64,000 nt of DNA from Prevotella jejuni. Lineage in GTDB: Bacteria > Bacteroidota > Bacteroidia > Bacteroidales > Bacteroidaceae. The DNA lies in assembly GCF_900187995.1 (NCBI RefSeq), contig NZ_FZNZ01000006.1, positions 59,708 to 123,707 on the forward strand, written 5' to 3'. The notes below the pieces were generated by a model. It was not told the DNA's origin. It ran no database searches and saw only the letters and a program-made list of their open reading frames with translations. The translations under genes were made by a program, and so were the position numbers. Below are positions 45,073-54,567 of this stretch, piece by piece (within the stretch, counting starts at the first letter, position 1; each line of letters opens with the position of its first letter).

Positions 45073-47835
45073 TTAATGTGCTTCTAACCAGTTTTTGCCC
45101 CATCCGGCATCAGCTATCAGTGGGACGTTCAGTGGATATGCGTTCTGCATCTCTTCAATGACAATGCGTTCCACCTGTTCGCGCTCTTCTGGGTAGACGG
45201 AGAAGTTAAGTTCATCATGTACCTGAAGAATCATCTTTGAGCGGATTCCTTCTTTCTTAAATCGTTCCCAGATGCGTACCATTGCCACTTTGATGATATC
45301 TGCCTCCGTTCCCTGTATCGGTGCGTTGATGGCATTACGCTCAGCAAACCCACGTACGGTGGCGTTACGGCTGTTGATATCAGCCAGATAGCGGCGGCGA
45401 TGGAAGAGTGTTTCAGCATAGCCTTTGGCTCTTGCCACCTCTTTCGCATGTTCCATATAGGCTTGTACCTTTGGGAATGTGCGGAAGTAGTCTTGTATGA
45501 GGTCTTTTGCCTCGGTATTTGAGATGTCCATGCGCTGGGCAAGTCCGTAGGTGGTGATACCATAAATAATACCGAAATTGGCTTGTTTTGCCTTCTTTCG
45601 CTGTGCGTCAGTGACCTTATCGATGTCCTCATGCCATATCTTTGCAGCCGTTGCACGATGGATGTCATGCCCCTCACGGAAGGCTTCCATCATGTTTTCG
45701 TCCTCAGAAAGGTGGGCCATAATGCGTAACTCAATCTGACTATAATCTGCTGAAAAGAACAGACAACCCTCTTCTGGGATGAAACACTTACGTATCTCCT
45801 TACCATCATCCGTGCGTACAGGTATATTCTGTAAGTTAGGATCACTCGAAGAGAGTCGCCCTGTGGCTGTAAGTGCCTGATTAAACGATGTGTGGATATG
45901 TCTTGTACGTGGGTTTATCAACTTTGGAAGTGCGTCAATATACGTACTGAGAAGTTTCTTCATCCCTCTGTAATTAAGGATATTACGTACGATAGGACTT
46001 TTATTTTCAAGACTCTGAAGCACCTCCTCACTCGTCACGTATTGTCCTGTTTTTGTCTTCTTAGGTTTGTCCATAATCTGCAACTTACCAAAGAGGATGT
46101 CACCCACTTGTTTTGGACTTGAGATATTGAACTCTTCACCAGCCTCCTTGTATATTTCCTGCTCGTATTCTTTCATACGTTCAGTGAATATCTTTGACGT
46201 ATCTTGCAGTGCTTCAGTGTCTAAGCAGACGCCGTTTAGTTCCATATCTGCTAATACACGGACCAAGGGCATCTCTATATTCCAGAAGAGTTCTTCGACG
46301 CCAAGCTCCTTTAATCGAGGCTCAAGTACGTTTCTCAGTCGCAAGGTGATGTCTGCATCCTCTGCAGCATACTGATAGATGTCAGTAGGAGAGAGGTCGC
46401 GCATGTTCTTCTGCTTCTTTCCTTTTGGACCGAGCAGCTCTTCTATGTGTATCGTCTGATAACCAAGAAGGGTCTCAGCCAGATAGTCCATGTTATGATG
46501 TAACTCTGGTTGGATGAGGTAGTGGGCAATCATCGTGTCGAACATCTTTCCTTGTATGGTCACTCCATAGTGGGTTAATACTTCATAGTCATACTTGATG
46601 TTCTGTCCGATTTTCATGATTTTGTCGCTCTCATATAGTGGTTTAAATATTTGAACGACTTTTAACGCTTCTTCGTAATTGGCTGGTACGGGGACATAAA
46701 AGGCCTTGCTTTCCTCAGCTGAGAAGCTTAAACCTACTAATTCGGCGCTAATAGCATCGGTTGAGGTCGTTTCTGTGTCTATACTAACAAACTTCTTTGT
46801 AATAAAAAAGTCACATAATCGACGTAATTCGCCCTCATTCTCAATTAGTTGATACTCATGTTGAGTCGTTTTTATGCACTCATATTTCGCAAATTTGGGT
46901 TCACTTGACTCATTGGCCGTGTTTTCTGCAAATAAATCAAGCTGATTGTTGTCGGTTTTTGACTTTACTTCACCTTTGTTAAGAAACTTGTTAATAAGTG
47001 TCCTAAACTCTAACTCTTCAAATATCGTACGCAATTTAGCCTCGTCGGGTTGCTCTACTTTGAGTTCATCTAAATCGAGTTGCATTGGAACATCAGTTCG
47101 AATCGTGGCGAGGAACTTAGACATCTTTATGTCTTCAACGGCATTCTCTACTTTCTCACGTAGTTTACCTTTTATCTCGTCGGTGTGTTGAAGCATGTTG
47201 TCAATGCTTCCGAACTGATTAATTAACTTGGCTGCTGTTTTTTCACCGACGCCCGGACAACCTGGAAAGTTGTCGGCTGTGTCGCCCATCAACGCCAAGA
47301 GGTCGATGACCTGGGCTGGGGTAGGGATGCCATACTTGTCTCCTACCTCTTTTTCTCCTATTATCTCATAGCCGCCACCATGGCGAGGACGATACATAAA
47401 GACGTTAGGACCGATGAGTTGACCATAGTCCTTATCGGGCGTAAGCATAAAAGTCTCGATTCCATCGGAGCCAAAACGTGTTGCTACAGTACCGATGATA
47501 TCATCAGCCTCAAAGCCATCTACCTGTAGAATAGGGATGTGCATCGCCTCAAGTATCTGCTTGATAAGGGGCACAGAGAGCTTGATGTCCTCTGGTGTCT
47601 CCTCTCGTTGTGCCTTATATTCAGGGAAGGCATCATGGCGGAAAGTCTTTCCATGGTCGAAGGCTACACCGATATGCGTTGGACTCTCCTTTGTAAGCAC
47701 TTCATTAAGTGTGTTACAAAAGCCCATGATAGCGGATGTATTTAGTCCTTTCGAGTTTATACGAGGGTTCCTAAGGAATGCGTAATAGGAACGATAGATG
47801 AGCGCGTAGGCATCAATAAGAAAGAGTTTCGACAT
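45073..47835 (-). CDS. polA: DNA polymerase I
   Basis: A 920-residue Pol I with all three domains. The 5'-3' exonuclease (about 1-290) shows FEADDIIGT and the LMGDTADNFPGCPGVGEKTA helix-hairpin (key residues Asp-X-X-Asp-Asn). The 3'-5' exonuclease (about 335-520) keeps the catalytic DTE in VSIDTETTSTDA and IGQNIKYD, so proofreading looks intact. The polymerase (about 545-920) has motif A DYSQIELRIMAHLSED, the O-helix RKKAKQANFGIIYGIT and motif C QVHDELNFSVY. It fills repair and Okazaki gaps. A possible shared regulatory region separates it from the divergent polyprenyl synthase gene. Confidence 0.97.
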   Translation of the reverse strand: MSKLFLIDAYALIYRSYYAFLRNPRINSKGLNTSAIMGFCNTLNEVLTKESPTHIGVAFDHGKTFRHDAFPEYKAQREETPEDIKLSVPLIKQILEAMHIPILQVDGFEADDIIGTVATRFGSDGIETFMLTPDKDYGQLIGPNVFMYRPRHGGGYEIIGEKEVGDKYGIPTPAQVIDLLALMGDTADNFPGCPGVGEKTAAKLINQFGSIDNMLQHTDEIKGKLREKVENAVEDIKMSKFLATIRTDVPMQLDLDELKVEQPDEAKLRTIFEELEFRTLINKFLNKGEVKSKTDNNQLDLFAENTANESSEPKFAKYECIKTTQHEYQLIENEGELRRLCDFFITKKFVSIDTETTSTDAISAELVGLSFSAEESKAFYVPVPANYEEALKVVQIFKPLYESDKIMKIGQNIKYDYEVLTHYGVTIQGKMFDTMIAHYLIQPELHHNMDYLAETLLGYQTIHIEELLGPKGKKQKNMRDLSPTDIYQYAAEDADITLRLRNVLEPRLKELGVEELFWNIEMPLVRVLADMELNGVCLDTEALQDTSKIFTERMKEYEQEIYKEAGEEFNISSPKQVGDILFGKLQIMDKPKKTKTGQYVTSEEVLQSLENKSPIVRNILNYRGMKKLLSTYIDALPKLINPRTRHIHTSFNQALTATGRLSSSDPNLQNIPVRTDDGKEIRKCFIPEEGCLFFSADYSQIELRIMAHLSEDENMMEAFREGHDIHRATAAKIWHEDIDKVTDAQRKKAKQANFGIIYGITTYGLAQRMDISNTEAKDLIQDYFRTFPKVQAYMEHAKEVARAKGYAETLFHRRRYLADINSRNATVRGFAERNAINAPIQGTEADIIKVAMVRIWERFKKEGIRSKMILQVHDELNFSVYPEEREQVERIVIEEMQNAYPLNVPLIADAGWGKNWLEAH

Positions 47836-47927
47836 AACTAATTATTCTGTTTATGCTGTAAAATTACTAATTTTCTTCCATAATCTCCGATAAAATGAGT
47901 AAATTTGTATCAAATTTCAAGTCAAAA

Positions 47928-48908
47928 ATGGATACTCTTTCACTCATAAAACAGCCAATTGAGACAGAATTAGCCGATTTCATCGACCTTTTCAATCATG
48001 CTCTCGACCATGAGGATGGCTTGTTGCAGACGGTACTTAACCATATTAAGCAACGTGCTGGGAAGCGTATGCGCCCTATTCTAATCCTCCTGATGGCTAA
48101 GAACTTTGGTAAGGTCTCTCAAGCAACACAGCATGCAGCTGTGGGATTGGAGCTTTTGCATACAGCATCACTTGTTCATGACGATGTTGTCGACGAAGCT
48201 GATGCACGCAGGGGACAGGCAAGTGTGAATGCTGACTATGATAATAAGGTGGCTGTCTTGGTGGGTGATTATGTTCTCTCAACGGCCTTGTTACATGTTA
48301 GTTACACGCATGCTGAGATTATCGTACGTCGTTTGGCGGAGTTAGGACGTACGTTGAGTGACGGAGAAATTCTTCAGCTTTCGAATATTCAGAGTAAGGC
48401 TATCACGGAGGAGGTCTACTATAAGATTATTGAACGTAAGACGGCTGCGCTTTTTGAAGCATGTGCTGCTATCGGGGCTGAGTCGGCCAATGCCTCTGAA
48501 GAGGAGGTTGAAGCTGCAAGACTATTTGGTAAACACCTCGGAATAGTGTTCCAGATTCGTGATGATATCTTTGATTATTATGACTCTGAGGCTGAGATTG
48601 GTAAACCAACGGGGAATGATATGGCGGAAGGGAAGCTTACCCTACCTATTATATATGCGTTGAATTCGACAAAAAACGAGGATATGTTGAATTTAGCTCG
48701 TAAAGTTAAGTCACGTGAAGTGACACGCGATGAAATCGACAAAATGGTGAGTTTTGCGAAAGAAAACGGGGGTATTGAATATGCAGAACGTCGTATGTGG
48801 GACTTCCATGCTGAAGCTCAGACCTTCATTGATAACTATGTGAAGAGTGATAGTATCCGTTCTTCGCTGCAGGCTTACCTTGATTACGTTATTAAAAGGA
48901 AGAAGTAA
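47928..48908 (+). CDS. Polyprenyl diphosphate synthase
   Basis: 326 residues if read from the ATG at 47928 (MDTLSLIKQPI). The longer start at 47895 is disfavoured because TAAATTTG at 47899-47906 is a promoter -7 box inside that extension. It is a head-to-tail trans-prenyltransferase: first Asp-rich motif LVHDDVVDEADARRG (about 80-94) and second IRDDIFDYYD (about 210-219), plus the KRMRP substrate site. The spacing suits the long-chain (octaprenyl-like) type that makes the menaquinone side chain. It draws on IPP from the IspG pathway. A hairpin (48980-49021) follows. Confidence 0.88.
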   Translation: MDTLSLIKQPIETELADFIDLFNHALDHEDGLLQTVLNHIKQRAGKRMRPILILLMAKNFGKVSQATQHAAVGLELLHTASLVHDDVVDEADARRGQASVNADYDNKVAVLVGDYVLSTALLHVSYTHAEIIVRRLAELGRTLSDGEILQLSNIQSKAITEEVYYKIIERKTAALFEACAAIGAESANASEEEVEAARLFGKHLGIVFQIRDDIFDYYDSEAEIGKPTGNDMAEGKLTLPIIYALNSTKNEDMLNLARKVKSREVTRDEIDKMVSFAKENGGIEYAERRMWDFHAEAQTFIDNYVKSDSIRSSLQAYLDYVIKRKK

Positions 48909-48979
48909 TTAGGCTATCGCAATACTAAAAAGTCCCTTTTCATCGTTAATAAGGTTATTTTTTGGGGTGATTTAAATAG

Positions 48980-49021
48980 TTTCTCTTTATGTCGATGGAT
49001 TATACATCACATAAAGAGAAA
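48980..49021 (+). terminator. Hairpin after polyprenyl synthase
   Basis: 13-bp perfect stem (48980-48992 with 49009-49021), 16-nt loop, followed by TTCTTTTT. Beyond it, 49022-49530 is AT-rich and shows no gene or repeat I can support. Confidence 0.65.
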
Positions 49022-49530
49022 TTCTTTTTATGCCTTTTATAGATGTAGCTGTTGTCTAATATTTATAGGACTATTTGTTGATAATATACGTGTTAGGACT
49101 TTGTAAGATAAGGAGAATAGCCTTACATAAGGAGACAGATGGTTTAACATCAGTGCTGATCATCATCTTTTACAATATATTCTATTGATTAGTTGATAGT
49201 GATATGTGCTTATAATGATATTATCTGACTATCATCTAATTTCAATAATGTTCTTTAGTGAGTTCTATAAGGCTTTTCTGTGTTGTCTTATTTACTCTAC
49301 ATAAGGGGAAAGGAGATGCTTTTTTTATAGTTGTTCTTACTATTTTTGTGTAATTTTCTTGGCCTTTTCTCCTCTTTTACGGACGGTTTTCTATGGTCTT
49401 TTTTACGACTTTTTTCGATAATATAAACTATATATAAAAGTATTATAGACTATATTATAAAATATAATCGAATTTCTTCTTCTCTAAAGGTTGGCTTATT
49501 TGTCGTTTTCTTTCATGCTTATATACAACA

Positions 49531-49557
49531 AAGGGGCATGCCTTGTGGATGCCCCTT
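49531..49557 (-). terminator. deoC terminator
   Basis: AAGGGGCAT (49531-49539) / ATGCCCCTT (49549-49557), 9-nt loop, 70 bp past the deoC stop; T-rich on the plus side too. Confidence 0.6.
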
Positions 49558-49627
49558 GATAGTTCTTTTTATTTTACCTTATCCTTGTCTATGCTATTGC
49601 TTTGCACAGACAAGATGATAGAAAAGG

Positions 49628-50575
49628 TTAGAAGAATTTGGTCTCAGTACCGATAATTTCACTTAGTAATAGGTTGGTCAGACGGCTGGTACCCATGCGG
49701 AACCAATAGTTGGTGAGCCATTTCTCACCGAGAATTTCCTTAACAATGGTGTAGTAGATGACTGCGTCCATTACTGTATTTATGCCTCCGGCTGGTTTTA
49801 AACCAATCTGTATGCCTGTCTTATCGTAATACTCCTTAATAGCCTGGCACATTACATAAACAGACTCAGGCGTTGCACTAATCTTCTCCTTGCCTGTACT
49901 TGTCTTTATATAGTCTGCTCCAGCATACATAGAGAGGAGGGAGGCGGTCTTGATAGCGCGTGCATTGCCAAGGTCACCAGTCTCAAGAATAACCTTCATT
50001 GGTACGTCTCCGCACACTTGTTTAAGCTCGTTGATGGTGTCGCATACGCCCTCGTAATCACCAGAAAGGAACTTACCTACTGGCATAACGATATCTATAT
50101 GAGTTGCTCCATCCTTTATTGCGAGTGCTGTTTCAATGGTTTTCACCTCTAAGAAGGTTTGAGAAGACGGGAAGTTACCCGTCACGTTTGTAATGTCAAC
50201 ACCGTCTATTTCAAGGCTGTCTGCCATTAATTTAGTAAAACAAGGGTAGGCGCAGAGGGCTGCAACATGAGGAAGATCAGGGTACTCACTGTCGAAACGG
50301 TTCACTTTCTCTACCATTTCGAGTACTTTCTCTTCTGTGTCTGTTGTGCTGAGGGTTGTAAGTTCAACGCTACCCAATAGGAATTTCTTTACTTCGAGAT
50401 TGTCGTTCTCTGATACTTTCTCAGCTATTATCTTTGTTACAGCTGCCTTTACTTCCTCGTCAATGATGTTAAGGTTGTACTGAGATAAGGCTTGATCGTA
50501 CTCGCTCTTTTCGACTATCCCAGCGGCTTTTTGTGCCTGGATGTCTTTTGAAACAGTGTCTTTAATTGTTCCCAT
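49628..50575 (-). CDS. deoC: Deoxyribose-phosphate aldolase
   Basis: A 315-residue class I aldolase that splits 2-deoxyribose 5-phosphate to glyceraldehyde 3-phosphate and acetaldehyde in deoxynucleoside salvage. TIM-barrel features: VAALCAYPCF (about 104-113), IDIVMPVGKFLSGDY (about 159-173), VILETGDL (about 191-198) and the Schiff-base Lys in DYIKTSTGKE (about 220-229), then GLKPAGGI. It carries an N-terminal extension of about 70 helical residues, usual for Bacteroidetes DeoC. Last gene of the run mnmG-apt-uvrC-dtd-mazG-deoC. Confidence 0.94.
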   Translation of the reverse strand: MGTIKDTVSKDIQAQKAAGIVEKSEYDQALSQYNLNIIDEEVKAAVTKIIAEKVSENDNLEVKKFLLGSVELTTLSTTDTEEKVLEMVEKVNRFDSEYPDLPHVAALCAYPCFTKLMADSLEIDGVDITNVTGNFPSSQTFLEVKTIETALAIKDGATHIDIVMPVGKFLSGDYEGVCDTINELKQVCGDVPMKVILETGDLGNARAIKTASLLSMYAGADYIKTSTGKEKISATPESVYVMCQAIKEYYDKTGIQIGLKPAGGINTVMDAVIYYTIVKEILGEKWLTNYWFRMGTSRLTNLLLSEIIGTETKFF

Positions 50576-50776
50576 GATTCTTTTTAATTATATTGTTTAC
50601 TTTTAGTTCTGTATAGAATGAGGATGGGGTAGAGGTGTACTTGCATTCTTTAACGTGCGTTGTGTCCGTCGCTTAAGTTTAAAGATAGCTTTTGTTGCTA
50701 TCAAGACCAGCCTTTTCTTTCCCCTAAATCACCCTTATTTTTTGTATTATAGTCTATTTTATCGGCTATAATAGAC

Positions 50777-51100
50777 CTATTTCAACTTAGGATTGTTTTT
50801 ATGTCTTTCCTTGTCGCGGATGGTTTTCTTGTCGAAACTCTTGCGTAGTTCCTCTGTGAGATTGACATTAGTTTGATTGGCGAGGCATAGAAGTACCCAT
50901 AGAACGTCAGCCATTTCTTCTCCTAAGTTAGCCTTTTCTCCCTCCTTGAAGCTCTGGTCTCCGTAGGTACGGGACATCACACGTGCCAATTCACCAACCT
51001 CTTCTGCGAGGCAGGCCATGTTTGTCAGTTCGCTAAAATAGCGTACGCCGTTCTCTTTTATCCATTTGTCAACGGCTTGTTGTGCTTCTTCTATTGTCAT
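50777..51100 (-). CDS. MazG-like nucleotide pyrophosphohydrolase
   Basis: A 107-residue all-alpha NTP pyrophosphohydrolase. The metal-binding pattern is present: LAEEVGELARVM (EExxE, about 31-42) and GEEMADVLWVLLCLANQ (ExxD, about 60-76). Small enzymes of this type remove modified or surplus nucleoside triphosphates. It is single-domain, unlike the two-domain MazG. It sits between dtd and deoC; a short GTCTATT/AATAGAC hairpin (50752-50776) directly follows its stop. Confidence 0.88.
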   Translation of the reverse strand: MTIEEAQQAVDKWIKENGVRYFSELTNMACLAEEVGELARVMSRTYGDQSFKEGEKANLGEEMADVLWVLLCLANQTNVNLTEELRKSFDKKTIRDKERHKNNPKLK

Positions 51101-51296
51101 TGTCTATGATTTCTTTATTTATTGGATGAATGTTTTACGTAGCTTCTCTGTGCTTGAAAGGTAACATAGGGTTTGCAGTCTTTGTTGGTAATAACGATAA
51201 AAATCATCGAATCCATCGTTGTTTTTGGCTGTTATATTGCCTTCAAAGCACTTTAATCAGTATCTATTAAATGTGTGGGAATGAGGCATCTGCCTT

Positions 51297-51749
51297 CTAT
51301 TCCTTATTCTTTGTATCCATACAGATTGTTACAGGACCATCATTGAGGAGCTCTACTTTCATGTCAGCACCGAACTCTCCTGTGCCAATGGGCTTGCCCA
51401 TAGCTTTGCTTAGGGCGTCACAAAAGTGATTATAGAGCGGTATTGAGATTTCATGAGGGGCTGCGTTAATCCAGCTCGGACGGTTCCCTTTCTTATAACT
51501 TGCCATGAGTGTGAACTGTGAGACGACGAGTATTTCACCATTAACATCCATGATGCTGCGGTTCATTACGCCCATTTCATCGTCGAAAATACGTAAACCT
51601 ATGATCTTCTTTACCAGCCAGTTTATATCTTCTTCAGTATCGTTTTTCCCAATGCCTAATAGGATCAGTAATCCTGTCCCTATTGAAGACTTTACTTGTT
51701 CACCGATAGTAACAGACGCTTGGGTGACCCGTTGTATTACAGTTCTCAT
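51297..51749 (-). CDS. dtd: D-aminoacyl-tRNA deacylase
   Basis: 150 residues from the ATG at 51749 (MRTVIQRV); five further codons upstream are not needed. The enzyme hydrolyses D-amino acids, and glycine from tRNA-Ala, from mischarged tRNAs. Signature motifs are SQFTLMASYKKGNRPSW (about 81-97) and the Gly-cisPro pair in NDGPVTICMDT (about 137-147), with GEFGADMKVEL between. It lies 31 bp downstream of uvrC and 196 bp upstream of the mazG-like gene; that gap shows no feature. Confidence 0.95.
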   Translation of the reverse strand: MRTVIQRVTQASVTIGEQVKSSIGTGLLILLGIGKNDTEEDINWLVKKIIGLRIFDDEMGVMNRSIMDVNGEILVVSQFTLMASYKKGNRPSWINAAPHEISIPLYNHFCDALSKAMGKPIGTGEFGADMKVELLNDGPVTICMDTKNKE

Positions 51750-51780
51750 ATCGCAAATGTACAATATTTATTTTAATTAG

Positions 51781-53616
51781 TTACTGATTGGCATGGAAAT
51801 AATTATAGACAATGGTTGCTTTACTTGCTCCGATGGTGTTTGTAAGTACTTGAATATCAGTTTCTTTGATTCTTTTTACGGTCTTTAAAGCCTTTAATAA
51901 TGCATCCTTTGTCTTCGGTCCGATACCTTTTATATCGTCCAACTCGCTGTGCAGTTGTGATTTAGAGCGTTTATCTCTATGGAAAGAGATAGCGAAACGA
52001 TGCACTTCATCCTGTATCTGTGTAAGAACCTTGAATAGTTCGCCCTTGATGTCGAGTGCTATTGTTTGCTGAGGAAAGCCGAAGAGGAGTTCATTTGTGC
52101 GGTGACGGTCGTCTTTCGCCAGTCCGGCAATAGGGATATTCAGGTGGAGCTCGTCTTCAACAACCTCTCTTACCACCTCCATTTGACCCTTTCCACCGTC
52201 GGTAATGATGAGGTCGGGTAGTGGAGACCCCTCCTTTTGCATACGGCTGTAACGTCGTCTTACGACCTCCTGCATGGACGCATAGTCGTCAGGACCTACC
52301 ACTGTCTTGATGTTATATTTGCGATAATCCTTCTTAGAGGGCTTCATCCCTTTATAAACAATACATCCTGCGACAGCGTCCGAACCAGAGATATTAGAGT
52401 TATCAAAGCACTCTATGTGGTAAGGGAGCTTCGATAATTTCAGCTTTTCTTGCAGTTCTCGCATCAAACGTGTCTGTTTCTGTTCAGGATTAAGCTTCTC
52501 AGTCTGTTTTAATCGGTCGAACTTATACTGTTTAGCATTCATCTCAGAGAGTTCTAATAGATGATGCTTATCACCACGTTGAGGTATGAAGAATTCAGCA
52601 TCTTTCACCTTAAAGTCAAGTTCAAAAGGTACGATAATCTCTTTTGCAGTACTGTTGAAGCGTTCTCGTATCTCTGGTATAGCCTCGTTAAGCAACTCTT
52701 CATCGGTTTCATCGAGCTTTCTCTTGTATTCATAAGTAAAGCTTTGATTGATTGCACCATTAGTTACATGGATATAATTAATAAACGCATTCTTTCTTGA
52801 ATCATCACTTACGATAGTGAAAACATCAACATCTGTAATCGTGTAACTTACTATTTCGCTCTTTGCAGCGAAGTTATCGAGAGCCAGATAACGTTGTTTA
52901 CATATCTCTGCATCCTCAAAGCGCAATTCTTCGGCATACTTTTCCATTTCTAGTTTGAGGAGTTTTTGAACATCACGCGTATTTCCCTTCAATACTTCTC
53001 GTGCTTGTTTTATAGCTTCTTGATAATCTTCATAACTCTGTTTATTGATACATGGTGCACCACAATTATGTAGATGATATTCTAAGCAAGGTTTGTATTT
53101 ACCCTGTTCGATACCTTCTTTCGTAATAGGGAAGCGACAAGTACGCGGTTTATATACCTTCTTAATAATATCAAGAATAGCATACATACTACCAATATGG
53201 CTATAAGGACCATAAAAAGTACCATAGCGTTTATTGATAGTACGTGTTTTGAAGATACGAGGAAAATACTCATTCGTTACGCAAATACTTGGGTAAGTCT
53301 TGCCATCTTTGAGTAACACATTGTATTTCGGCTTGTATTGCTTGATAAGTTGGTTCTCTATTAGAAGTGCATCTTCCTCTGTCTTAACAACAGAATATGA
53401 GATGTCATGAATCTTAGAAACCAACACCTTCGTTTTGAAACGGTCTACCTCTTTATGGAAATAAGATGATACTCTCCGTTTAAGGTTCTTCGCTTTACCC
53501 ACATAGATAATTGTTTTCTCATTATCATAGAACTGATATGTACCCGGTTTCTCTGGCATATTGAGTACAATGTTCTTAAGGTAAGCTATTCGCTTCAAGT
53601 TCTCTTCTTTATTCAT
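51781..53616 (-). CDS. uvrC: Excinuclease ABC subunit C
   Basis: 611 residues from the ATG at 53616 (MNKEENLKRI). A longer reading to 53673 begins MFHVKQ, which is simply the translated parS site. UvrC makes both incisions in nucleotide excision repair. GIY-YIG nuclease: GTYQFYDNEKTIIYVGKAKNLKRR (key residues Gly-Thr-Tyr, Ile-Tyr-Val-Gly). UVR helices: MEKYAEELRFEDAEICKQRY. RNase H-like 3' nuclease: ECFDNSNISGSDAVAGC and IITDGGKGQ. The C-terminal helix-hairpin-helix pair ends with GPKTKDALLKALKTVKRIK. All four parts are intact. Confidence 0.96.
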   Translation of the reverse strand: MNKEENLKRIAYLKNIVLNMPEKPGTYQFYDNEKTIIYVGKAKNLKRRVSSYFHKEVDRFKTKVLVSKIHDISYSVVKTEEDALLIENQLIKQYKPKYNVLLKDGKTYPSICVTNEYFPRIFKTRTINKRYGTFYGPYSHIGSMYAILDIIKKVYKPRTCRFPITKEGIEQGKYKPCLEYHLHNCGAPCINKQSYEDYQEAIKQAREVLKGNTRDVQKLLKLEMEKYAEELRFEDAEICKQRYLALDNFAAKSEIVSYTITDVDVFTIVSDDSRKNAFINYIHVTNGAINQSFTYEYKRKLDETDEELLNEAIPEIRERFNSTAKEIIVPFELDFKVKDAEFFIPQRGDKHHLLELSEMNAKQYKFDRLKQTEKLNPEQKQTRLMRELQEKLKLSKLPYHIECFDNSNISGSDAVAGCIVYKGMKPSKKDYRKYNIKTVVGPDDYASMQEVVRRRYSRMQKEGSPLPDLIITDGGKGQMEVVREVVEDELHLNIPIAGLAKDDRHRTNELLFGFPQQTIALDIKGELFKVLTQIQDEVHRFAISFHRDKRSKSQLHSELDDIKGIGPKTKDALLKALKTVKRIKETDIQVLTNTIGASKATIVYNYFHANQ

Positions 53617-53656
53617 TTGGCGTAACTCCTTTGTACAAAGGGCTTTTAAGACGATT

Positions 53657-53672
53657 TGTTTCACGTGGAACA
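53657..53672. promoter_or_regulatory. parS: parS-like site 1
   Basis: TGTTTCACGTGGAACA matches the bacterial parS palindrome TGTTTCACGTGAAACA at 15 of 16 positions. It overlaps the rejected N-terminal extension of uvrC. Half a further copy (TGTTCCACG) lies at 53680-53688 and forms a 9-bp inverted repeat with it. Confidence 0.8.
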
Positions 53673-53788
53673 TGAATCGTGTTCCACGTTGTTATGAATC
53701 CTGCTAAGCGTCAGCGAGGATAATAGGGGACGTTATCTTTGTTTTAGGAAGATAAGTTCTATCTTCTTGGACAACTTCTTAAAGCAAA

Positions 53789-53819
53789 GAGGAGCGACCC
53801 TTAGTGTTGGCTGCTCCTC
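53789..53819 (-). terminator. apt terminator hairpin
   Basis: GAGGAGC (53789-53795) / GCTCCTC (53813-53819), about 100 bp past the apt stop. Confidence 0.5.
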
Positions 53820-53919
53820 CTTGATTTGAATTTATCTCATTCTCACCTTTTATATAATTCAGCTTTTCCACCTTATATATATGGGGTAGGAAAGAACGTT
53901 TCTCATCACAGTCTGTTTG

Positions 53920-54450
53920 TTAGAATTGGAGCAAAGAACTAATTTCAATATCCTTATCAAACTGTTCACGGCTGTTAGGAAATTCCGAATGGAGTTCGAT
54001 GATGAAATTACAATACACCTTTTTAGGATTGAACTTCTTAACCAAGTCACATGCAGCCTTCATCGTTCCACCTGTTGCAAGGAGGTCATCATGGAGCAGA
54101 ATAACGTCGTTCTCGTCGATAGCATCCTTATGAATTTCTATCGTATCTACGCCATACTCCTTCTGGTAACTCTCTTGAATAGTCTCACAAGGAAGCTTTC
54201 CCGGTTTACGACAGAGTACGATACCAGCACCCAAACGGGTCGCTATGGCAGACGACATGACGAAGCCACGACTCTCGATACCCACGATCTTGGTCACACC
54301 CTTATCCTTGTATAAGTCGACCATCTCGTCCGTAATCTCCTTGAGAGCCTCTGGCGATTTGAATAGGGTAGTCACATCACGGAAATTAACTCCCTTGATA
54401 GGCCAATCTGGGATACATCTCAGGTTGTCTAATAATAGTTTTTTGTTCAT
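53920..54450 (-). CDS. apt: Adenine phosphoribosyltransferase
   Basis: 176 residues from the ATG at 54450 (MNKKLLLDNL); the 14-codon extension to 54492 runs into the second parS site and is rejected. Converts adenine and PRPP to AMP. Typical features are IPDWPIKGVNFRDVTTLFKS (about 10-29), the flexible-loop region VVGIESRGF, the hood segment CRKPGKLPCET and the PRPP-binding loop LHDDLLATGGTMKAA (about 117-131). Size normal. Placed between mnmG and uvrC in the origin-proximal-style cluster. Confidence 0.95.
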   Translation of the reverse strand: MNKKLLLDNLRCIPDWPIKGVNFRDVTTLFKSPEALKEITDEMVDLYKDKGVTKIVGIESRGFVMSSAIATRLGAGIVLCRKPGKLPCETIQESYQKEYGVDTIEIHKDAIDENDVILLHDDLLATGGTMKAACDLVKKFNPKKVYCNFIIELHSEFPNSREQFDKDIEISSLLQF

Positions 54451-54484
54451 TTTCAGATTGTTATATAGTTTTGTTTTATGCAAT

Positions 54485-54500
54485 TGTTTCACGTGAAACG
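54485..54500. promoter_or_regulatory. parS: parS-like site 2
   Basis: TGTTTCACGTGAAACG, 15 of 16 matches to the parS consensus, in the gap between mnmG and apt. ParB genes are not in the window. Confidence 0.85.
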
Positions 54501-54567
54501 AGGCCTTTCTCTACCTTATCTGAGGCCTCTCTTGTTCACATTTTTGTACTGTTGAGACCCGAAGACA

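Noticed and set aside
53617..53673. N-terminal extension of uvrC (MFHVKQ)
   Set aside because: The codons are the parS site; the next ATG gives the normal UvrC start.
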